NCBI RefSeq assembly: GCF_949628265.1
Contig: NC_088790.1
Span: 5,460,545 to 5,524,544 of the forward strand
Direction: 5' to 3'
Source of the DNA: Cloeon dipterum
Lineage: Eukaryota > Arthropoda > Insecta > Ephemeroptera > Baetidae
Length of the DNA stretch: 64,000 nucleotides
The position numbers and the translations under genes were made by a program. Positions 57,487 to 64,000 of this stretch are shown one piece after another (the first letter of the stretch is position 1; every line of letters begins with the position of its first letter). The notes beneath the pieces were generated by a model. It saw nothing but the letters and a program-made list of their open reading frames with translations, did no database searches and was not told the DNA's origin.

Positions 57487-59397
57487 TTTTCACCGGCCAA
57501 GGCCAAACGTGGTGTTGGCTGTTGGGTGTTGGTGTTAATAAATCAGCTGGAAAATGAAGGGGGGAGTTAACTAAGGAGAACAACCTGGTTCCAACACTGT
57601 GAACAAGTTTAACTTACAAAGCTGATTTATTCTTGAGTACCTTTTTTAATTTAATCATAAATTTAATTATCTATTCCTGCTGTTAAGCAAAATTTTGGAA
57701 AAATAACCCATACTAATATAGTTTAAAGTTAAAACCTCTACTCCTATGTCAAACTCCCGTCTTGAAGTCATTATTGCGTACGTGCTGCTCCCTACGCGGA
57801 AAATTAGCACAACCCTCGAAGTTGATGCATAAAAAATTTCAAACGGTCGCGTAAACTCAATGGACTTTGTGATTTAACAAGAAAAGCGGACTTTAAAAGG
57901 TATCTCATTCTCCAGTGGTGAGTTTTTATCAAAAATCAAACTATTCGCTTGAATGTCACATCAAAATAATGCTCAAACTCTAATTTTTTGTGTCATACTT
58001 ATCTTTTCTAAAATTCAGAGTCTGCGTTTTGCATGTGAATGATATTCATAAAACAACTAAACTTCCTTTAAAAATAGAGTTAAGTTTTCATATTTACACA
58101 CATTTCGGGAGTAATTTAGTGAATGAATTGTATGTATACACACGACAAAAAACGCTGTACTTCTCGCATTCATTTTATATTGGGTGCGCGTTATTCATTC
58201 AATAATCGAATTAACACACTAAAGCCCCTTGAAAATTTCTCATGGACCCTCTTAAAAAGAAAAATCTGCCACTGAAAATATAATAATTTAAAGGCTAACA
58301 AATATTTTCTAAAAAATATCAACACATAATTTTGGTTATAAATTTAAATTACGTAAATTACTGTACATAACTTTCAAAACGCAAGTCAACATCATTTTTT
58401 CTAAATGAGCGTAAATGAGTTGCACAAAAAGGCAAAACTTAAGTAATAAGTAAAAACCTAAACTGGTTTTAACAAAAGAGAAAGCATTTTTGTCAATTAA
58501 CTTAGAATGTTTCCTGATGAAATAAATTTAAAGCTAACCTTTTAAATTATTTTTACTTTTAAATTGCAGTATTTTTAAACATAATTTTATAGAGTTATCG
58601 ATTTATACAACATTACATTATCTGCATAGAAATTGCTTAAATTTCAAAATAAAAACTACTTTGATTAAAAAACCAAATTTCGCCATCAATTGCACAAAAT
58701 AATGATTGCATTAAAATAAAGTGATTCACTCGCTCACCTTCAGGAAAGGTTGCTTTGCAGCACGCAAAGGCTGAATGACGTCATGCGCTTTTATAAATTA
58801 TTCACCTCCTGATTTAAACTCTCGCTCATAGGTTCATCGTTCCTTTTAAATATTCAGGTTGCCTCTTGACAAATTGAAATAATTGTTTAAAATTGAGAAA
58901 AAAATAGCATCGTTCTGATCTTGTTTACAAAAGATTAACTATACCGACTAGGTGGGTGGTGGGTCAAAATATAATGGTAGCTATTATGATTTATTCTTTC
59001 CGCTGCAAAGATTACGAGAGTTTTTTGATACTACTTTCGTTTATTTAAAATATAAATATGTGCCACACATGGTGCCAATTAACTTTTTTAGACGCTTTTC
59101 CGCCCCCACATGTGCCTCTGTTTATAATTCAGTGGTATTGAAAACTATAAAGAATCGTTTGTCTGCGGAATGGCGCCATGCTAATTTGAAATTTGCATGC
59201 TGATGATTGCACTCTGATTGCCGTTGTCTGAGATTGAGCAAATACGCGCAATGGGAGTTGTTGAAGAACATGCAAATCGATTAAAGTCCTTGATGCTATG
59301 TTATTGCAAATTTAATGCTGCATAGATATTAAGCGGCACTGGAATGGAATTTATCCAAAATGTTTTCTTAAAATTAAAATTAAAAGTTTTCGTGCTA

Positions 59398-59485
59398 ATC
59401 ATGCGGCGAGCACCGTCGCCTTTTTGAAATTCGTGAAAATTTTCGTAAAGAGTAAAATTTAACTCATAATTTTTGCACAGCTGAA
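59398..59485 (+). repeat. Diverged interspersed repeat, family 1, copy E
   Basis: Shares GGCGAGCACCGTCGCCTTTT and CTCATAATTTTTGCAC with copies A and D. Confidence 0.45.
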
Positions 59486-62244
59486 TCGAAAAAGAGTAAT
59501 CTTATTGAAAAATCCATTAAAATTTTCTTTTTCTCGGTCCTGATTTGATAATAAATATTTTTCTAAATTCAACGGACCTCTTGCTACAGCAAAATTTTAA
59601 TCATTGTGGCCCTGAAAATTTCCACGTCTTTAACTAAACATTTTGTCATGTGTGTTTTGCAACAGTTTATTTTAGAGCGCTCTTGGGAACCATATGGAGC
59701 GGTGTGTTGTTGATAAAATTCACGACGTTGTTGCACTGCTTGTTCTCTCCCTTTTAGCTCGCACTAAAACGCTGCACTAATTGCCACTCTAGCGATATTG
59801 GTCACTTATTTTTAGTGGCCGCCGCCCATTTCAGCGCTATTAGAGTAATTAAAAATTGAAGCAATCCTTTCGACGTACCATGCGTCTAAGCAAAAAAATC
59901 ATACAAAATGGATTGAAATTTTATTGCAACGCCTCCTGCTCAAAGTCGCGCATCTTGGATCTTGGAGCTGCCAATAATTGATTGAAACTCAATCGATGTC
60001 TTGAGGTCGCATTTTCAGACGGCTCTCTTGGTGCATTGATCGCTCCAGTTGCAGCCGAGACGAATGAGCTTCTCTTGTTTCAAATAGTGATGCCATCATT
60101 ATGCATGACTGCACTGAATATCGGAGAAAGGCCAGTGAATTCCTCTAACTTAATTTAAATCTTCATTGATTTGTAATTTGTTTATTTATGTAGCTGTTGA
60201 TTTTTTTTATTTAATTTACATTTTCATGTTGGTAGTCAAATTAAATGGATGAGATATTTTAGAATAAACATTATGACTCATTGTAGCATGTAAAATTAAA
60301 GCTAAATAGAATTATGGAATGATGCTCCTAGACTGATATAAAAAATAGAGATAAAATCATTTGTAGGAGGTGAACATTTTCTAAATATGCATCGTGCAAA
60401 GAGATGAATAACAAATGGGCAATTGGTTCTGTTAGAAAATTTACACAACCAACTTTATTTTCCTCATTTTTAAACTTATGGAAGCAGGCTCCCTCAAATT
60501 TCAAAGTAAACCAGCTAAAAATTTTATGTTTAAAAAAATGGAAATTCTGACCTAAAACTCTTATTGTTATGGTACCAATAAAAGCAGAAAATACTTTACA
60601 AAAACTTTTGCCACCAACCTCACGCACACTGTGTCTTGAAAATTGAGTTCGCGTTTCTCTAGTCAAAAAATAACAGCAAACGACAAATTGTCGCCGGCAA
60701 TGGCACAACGCACGCAATCTGCCATTAGACAAGCAAGTGAATTTTCGTTTTGATTGGCTTCGCTAGCTGTTAGCAAGTGCGGCAATAAACATATTGAATT
60801 ACTTTCATCCCCCCTTTTCCGGGGGTATCCAATTTTCCGGCGGCGATGACTCAGTGCCTGCCTGCCCGCTTTCTTTCTTCGTCCCCAACTTTCCAAGGGT
60901 TGTCCATGCGGTGTGTAGCTATTTTCTGTACGCGCTCTACGCACACACCGAACTGCTGTCCAGATCGATAGAGTGGGAGAGGCGCGGCTGCGGCTGCAAC
61001 ACCGAGCAAAATAATATCAAATACGCTGGCAAGGCAGACAGCCGAGTGAGTCGAGCGGCGGACGGTGCCGGCGAAGCACGTGTGAGTATGGTCCCTTCGT
61101 TTTCCTCGACCGCCAATTATTATTGGCTCTTTCACGGAATTACGGTGCTTTTTGTCGTGCTGCGAGCGCAAAATTGGGACTCATTACCGACTCGTTTGAC
61201 ACTTGCTTCTCGAATCGTGCCCCCAATTTCCATCACATTCGGTAAAAAATTGCAAATCGTGAGTAGACGGGTCGCGTGGATTTGGTAGAGATGCATTAAA
61301 TAAATGGATATTTTTCTTTGAGGTCAGTCAGCTGATGTCCGAACGTGAAGCATTATTTCGAGCTTTGATATGATTTTCAATTTTTTTTGCCAGAAAAATT
61401 TCGGCTCTCTATTTGTTGCTGGCAAATATTTGTATATTTTAATAGTTTAAGTAGTTAGTTTTCATAATTTAAATTAATTAGTTGAATTTAATTTTTTATT
61501 TTCTTTTTGATAATTTTTTGTTCATTACCGTCAGAAGCAACGAAAGATCCGTTTGTAGAGCAATTCTGTCGAGTGTTTCCTTCATTTATGGTATTATTCA
61601 AATTTTTGAAATACCTCTGTCAACACAATGAGCTCATAAGGATCGTAGTAATCAACTCCAAGTTGATTTTGTTATTGGTAATTAGTTAAATAAGAGCTTC
61701 AGAATTTGTTGGTTAATTATTCACTTTTCCTAGAATAAATCGGCAACAACAACTACTGAACGCTTTCATATTTACAATTAAAATTTAATTTATTCACAAA
61801 CAGGACTAAATTTTTAACTATTGGTATATTTTATCGTTTATTATACAGCAGTCAATTTTAATACCAATTTCTATCGCAAGAAACAGATATTTTTATTTTT
61901 CTAAACAAAAAGCCAAAATTTGAGATTGTAGATGGAAAACATTCTACAGCTTTATAAAAATTGCAATAATTTCCTTCAAGCAGTACATTGGTTTTTTAAT
62001 GTCTGGAATTTTGTTCTCCTCAATACAGTAATGAATGTTATTTGTTCCTCTCAAATGCGGCGATGTTATCACCAGCACAAGCACTGGCTGTCCCACCTCA
62101 TTAATTGCGATAGTGGCAGACCCCTCAATGATAAGTCTGCAAAGAAGTGACGCACGATATTTAGTTCCACGAAACTTAAAGTGGGTCTGAACTGAAAATT
62201 TGTGAAACACCATTTAAATCTTAGCTTACTTCAAAAATCTTACT

Positions 62245-62340
62245 GTGTTTGATAGATTGCGACGAGAGGACTTGATATCAAGTCAAAAATCATCGAACAA
62301 TTGTCAAATATTTCGAGAAATTTGGTAAATTCTGATATTC
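62245..62340 (+). repeat. Diverged interspersed repeat, family 1, copy F
   Basis: TTTGATAGATTGCGACGAGA followed by GAAATTTGGTAAATTCTGAT matches the right half of copy C at 11560-11655 closely. Confidence 0.55.
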
Positions 62341-63795
62341 AACTATAACTCACTCCTGATTGGACTATGCACATTTTTTTGCTAACAAAAAAACAATAGA
62401 AAATTCTGGAGCTGAAAATGTTAAATTTTCTTTTATTGCTGTAGCTGGCCTGTGAAGAACCACTTTAGTCGAAATGTTAGTACAAAGTGCGCAGTGTGAA
62501 CTCGACTCACCTTCAGAGTAAGATACTTAACACTGCGCACGCAGATCAAGTGTCATTTTCTCATTTGAATTTATGCTGGTGTATCAGATTAATATTGTGC
62601 AGCCCCTTTGCTCGTGCGGCCGCGTCCGTGTGGCTCTGGTCAAATTATAATCTCAGCCTCAACTACTTTCGAGAGCATTTTGTTGACCGTGCCAGGGCCA
62701 AATTGAACGTTTCCTGAGAGACACAATTCAGCTGCGCTCTCAAGTAAGACGCATGTGAGCGGATATTATTCAGCAGCAGACGTAAACAGAGCTTATTTAG
62801 GAGGGGTGCTGCTGCGTTTTCTATAAGTGCGTCCGCGAAATAAGTCCTTCTAGCGCTCCAGTGGGAGGGAAAAAAACTTTATTCCGCGGCTGCTTTTCTT
62901 ATTTTTAGCTCCCGTGCGCCTCTCAATTCAAGCTGCTCATCTGGAAGATCGTACCCTACTTTATTCCGCACGTTTTTCAATTCTTATGATGTGTAGCGCG
63001 CTTGCATTCCCGTGGAATAATAAGTTGCATACTTTTCATTCTTTTCTGCGCTCTAACTGTCAGACAACCGTACTTTGTAGCAGAAATAAACTACTAAATT
63101 CCTTTAGTTTTAAATTAAAATATACACGACACACGAATCTATAAGAAATACGCAATTTTAGTTTATTTCTAGAAGAATAATTGGTTTCTAAGCGTTTAAC
63201 ATTTTATTTATAATATGTTGCCTATAGTGTCTTCGGTAAAATTCGCGTGTTTCTTTTTTCTCTTAAAACGATAAATAATCGATTCCCATGTGGAAAAATG
63301 ATTGATTTATTGGGGAATTTTGCAATTTTTATATGTACAAAAAATTGTTCTCCGGATTGTGAACAGCGACCACTGAAAGAGAGTGTGATTCAGTTGAATG
63401 TTTAAATGAGGCTGTGGTTCCTCAAGAAAATAATAAAAAAATGTAGCGTAGAATCCGTAAAATTTGACCCTCTGACTTCATATAAAATCCTTATTATATA
63501 TTATTGATTACTGGTTACTGGTTTTGCAGGAATAATTTTCTAAATGCGTCAAAATGCTTTAATTAGATACTCATTAGATGGTCTGATGTCTGATCATCTG
63601 AGACCCGTAAAGGAACTTGATCTCTGCATTCTCGAATTAAATTCAACGCAAATGCTTATTTTTAACTGTGCAACACGTGTGCACGATGCTCGGTATGTTC
63701 ATATTATGCTGCGTCGCGAACTTCACCTGCTCTCGCCTTTCAATAACATGACTAACAAACAGCCTCTGCAAACGCGGCGATGATTCCTTATCTGA

Positions 63796-63846
63796 TGACG
63801 TAGGCCTATTCAATGACGTCGATTTCCCCGTGTGTAAACTGACTCA
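63796..63846 (+). promoter_or_regulatory. CRE / AP-1 motif cluster
   Basis: TGACGTAG (63796-63803), TGACGTCG (63814-63821) and TGACTCA (63840-63846) lie within 51 bases. They are half- or full-site matches for bZIP factors of the CREB/ATF and AP-1 groups. The gene they might serve would lie beyond the window. Confidence 0.4.
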
Positions 63847-64000
63847 ACAGCCGCTGCAGACGTGACTGTAACGGGCCCTGTTATTTTCAAAACTGATGTG
63901 TTACCCTCGGCAAATTGTGTTTACGCTACTTTTGACACTTAGCAGCAGGCTTTGCTCGCAATCAGCATAAAGGCTGCACACATGATTGCATAGCAATTAT

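Larger units (their letters stand above)
57487..64000. other. Gene-free stretch to the right edge
   Basis: It contains the presumed promoter of mRpL32 at its left edge and two family 1 repeats. No protein gene could be assembled. A GC-rich part at 60800-61100 ends in a good donor, CACGT|GTGAGT, at about 61080, which might mark a non-coding first exon of a gene beyond the window; nothing confirms it. Confidence 0.5.

Noticed and set aside
60794-61288. 164-residue open frame on the plus strand
   Set aside because: Mixed composition without domains and an equally open opposite strand; more likely a GC-rich promoter or first-exon region.
1-64000. CRISPR arrays, rRNA genes, tRNA genes, prophage or operon-like gene clusters
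   Set aside because: None was seen; the window is ordinary intron-containing animal DNA.

Overview
The window is AT-rich eukaryotic DNA with small GT-AG introns and long gene-poor stretches. It is very probably from an insect. The endophilin begins with the insect-type N-terminus [15 protein letters not shown], and an ecdysteroid-kinase-like (EcKinase/DUF227) gene, a family expanded in arthropods, lies nearby. The order cannot be fixed from sequence alone. Five protein genes could be assembled exon by exon with consistent splice phases, plus one intact DNA transposon.

Layout. (1) 1-1943 is flank; 1944-3761 (+) is a three-exon EcKinase-like gene. (2) 3762-17756 is about 14 kb with no recognisable gene; it holds diverged interspersed repeats and a foldback element at 15961-16633. 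(3) 17757-36184 (-) is Endophilin A: nine constitutive coding exons and three candidate cassette exons that are all phase 1-1. Intron 1 is 10.9 kb and contains a GC-rich, G-quadruplex-prone island at about 30655-30960. Other introns carry a 19-bp-TIR MITE-like element and a second foldback copy. (4) 36185-46329 is about 10 kb of upstream DNA with an intact 1,305-bp Tc1/mariner (DD37D) transposon at 37274-38578. (5) 46330-50702 (+) is the large subunit of chromatin assembly factor 1, nine exons, with E2F-like sites upstream. (6) 53397-56567 (+) is a secreted alpha-carbonic anhydrase, seven exons, with all zinc ligands present. (7) 56698-57486 (-) is mitochondrial ribosomal protein L32, four exons, convergent with the carbonic anhydrase so that the two poly(A) signals sit only 13 bp apart. 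(8) 57487-64000 is gene-free as far as can be seen, with diverged repeats and a CRE/AP-1 motif cluster near the right edge.

The genes are functionally unrelated housekeeping or enzyme genes; nothing suggests co-regulation or an operon. The most interesting signals are in the endophilin (a cassette exon at the BAR-domain tip and two PPPPY motifs in the linker), in the foldback elements that carry CCAAT boxes in both arms, and in the transposon, which interrupted a repeat whose uninterrupted paralogue is also in the window. I did not find a convincing new multi-gene system.
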